This document shows, piece after piece, positions 21,538 through 21,953 of a stretch of 21,953 bases of DNA. The translations under genes and the position numbers were made by a program. The stretch's first letter is position 1; each line of letters opens with the position of its first letter. This DNA comes from an uncultured Marmoricola sp. (GTDB taxonomy: Bacteria > Actinomycetota > Actinomycetes > Propionibacteriales > Nocardioidaceae): assembly GCF_943913695.1 (NCBI RefSeq), contig NZ_CALTZE010000062.1, positions 1-21,953 of the forward strand, in the 5' to 3' direction. Below the pieces are notes generated by a model. That model was given only the letters and a program-made list of their open reading frames with translations, had not been told where the DNA came from and made no database searches.

Positions 21538-21909
21538 TCAGGCGCGACCGAAGTCGTCGGCGTGGCGGCAGATGTCGTCCTCGCCGGTGTAGTCGCCGAG
21601 CTGCACCTCGACGATGACCAGCTCGGTGTCGCCGTCGTTGCCGAGGCGGTGCCGGGCGCCGAGGGGCACGTCGACCGACCCGCCCTGGTGGACGACACGG
21701 AGCTCGCCGTCGACCTCGCAGGTGGCGGTGCCGGCGACCACGACCCAGTGCTCGGCGCGGTGCTCGTGGCTCTGCAGCGAGAGCCGCCGGCCGGGGGTGA
21801 CGTGGATCCGCTTGACCTTGTGACCCGGCTGCTCGCCGAGGACGTGCCAGGAGCCCCAGGGGCGCTCCTCGGAGCCGAGATCGAGCGCGGAGTGGGCAGT
21901 GGATGTCAT
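21538..21909 (-). CDS. Mannose-6-phosphate isomerase type II-like cupin protein
   Basis: This is a 123-residue single-cupin protein. RPWGSWHVLGEQPGHKVKRI, VTPGRRLSLQSHEHRAEHWV and VVAGTATCEVDGELRVV match the C-terminal cupin of GDP-mannose pyrophosphorylase/phosphomannose isomerase fusions (PF01050). The motif SHEHRAEHW supplies metal ligands, and the second cupin motif is GARHRLGNDGDTELVIVEVQ. It probably isomerises mannose-6-phosphate to fructose-6-phosphate or binds a similar sugar phosphate; as a free-standing domain it lacks the nucleotidyltransferase half. ATG 21909 has a good GGAGG ribosome site. It leads the pair with DUF3097. The remaining bases (21910-21953) are upstream region. Confidence 0.92.
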   Translation of the reverse strand: MTSTAHSALDLGSEERPWGSWHVLGEQPGHKVKRIHVTPGRRLSLQSHEHRAEHWVVVAGTATCEVDGELRVVHQGGSVDVPLGARHRLGNDGDTELVIVEVQLGDYTGEDDICRHADDFGRA

Positions 21910-21953
21910 GGGACCTCCAGGGTCAGTGGGTGGGTGCGGGCTCGGCGAGCAGC

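Noticed and set aside
20159..21592. A long plus-strand open frame across hemW's end and the DUF3097 gene
   Set aside because: It has no recognisable domain and runs antisense to DUF3097 and the cupin gene, both of which have clear family motifs. It is a high-GC artefact.
1..21953. A prophage, integrative element or biosynthetic cluster
   Set aside because: There are no integrase, phage structural, conjugation or megasynthase genes. The genes are mostly unrelated single functions typical of chromosome backbone.

Overview
The window is about 22 kb of very GC-rich bacterial chromosome, with dense short-spaced genes and frequent GTG starts. The protein families (DUF3097, DUF2510/DUF4328, a FadD15-like acyl-CoA synthetase, a hemW next to DUF3097) point to a high-GC actinobacterium. 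The flavour is Nocardioidaceae-like, but that is inference. I see no tRNA, rRNA, CRISPR array, transposase, integrase or phage structural gene.

Layout. 1-2127 (+): the end of an iron/siderophore ABC importer operon (permease end, second permease, ATPase), coupled by 1-3 nt stop/start overlaps. 2358-2972 (+): a lipoprotein with a lytic-transglycosylase-like C-terminus. 3015-4795 (-): a YCII-domain protein and an ECF sigma factor with a C-terminal extension; the sigma gene carries an in-frame array of five 42-bp repeats. 5054-6200 (-): a DUF899 protein and an Arr-type rifampin ADP-ribosyltransferase interrupted by an apparent 1-nt frameshift. 6240-6923 (+): a methyltransferase with a His/Gly-rich N-terminus. 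6924-7527: a gene-free block built from hairpins and a perfect 104-bp direct repeat. 7528-8556 (-): an LLM flavin monooxygenase-like protein, divergent from 8610-10254 (+), an FAD/NAD(P) oxidoreductase and a DUF1810 protein. 10275-11481 (-): two paralogous small membrane proteins and a winged-helix regulator, joined by ATGA overlaps. 11589-15369 (+): a DksA/TraR-like protein without zinc cysteines, an APH(6)-like kinase, a DUF2510/DUF4328 membrane protein, a MOSC protein and a sulfotransferase. 15350-16252 (-): a beta-propeller glycosidase-like protein overlapping the sulfotransferase tail to tail. 16516-20480 (+): a long-chain acyl-CoA synthetase, a secreted intradiol dioxygenase-like lipoprotein and HemW. 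20615-21909 (-): DUF3097 and a mannose-6-phosphate isomerase type II-like cupin.

Most genes are ordinary chromosomal housekeeping or accessory genes, and I do not see a convincing new multi-gene system. The most notable signals are the repeat array inside the sigma gene, which shares a 14-bp core with the 104-bp repeat about 3.3 kb away; the split arr; the two-paralogue membrane module with a probable operator over a leaderless promoter; a recurrent TANNNT box 6-7 nt before start codons, suggesting several leaderless mRNAs; and the zinc-finger-less DksA relative.
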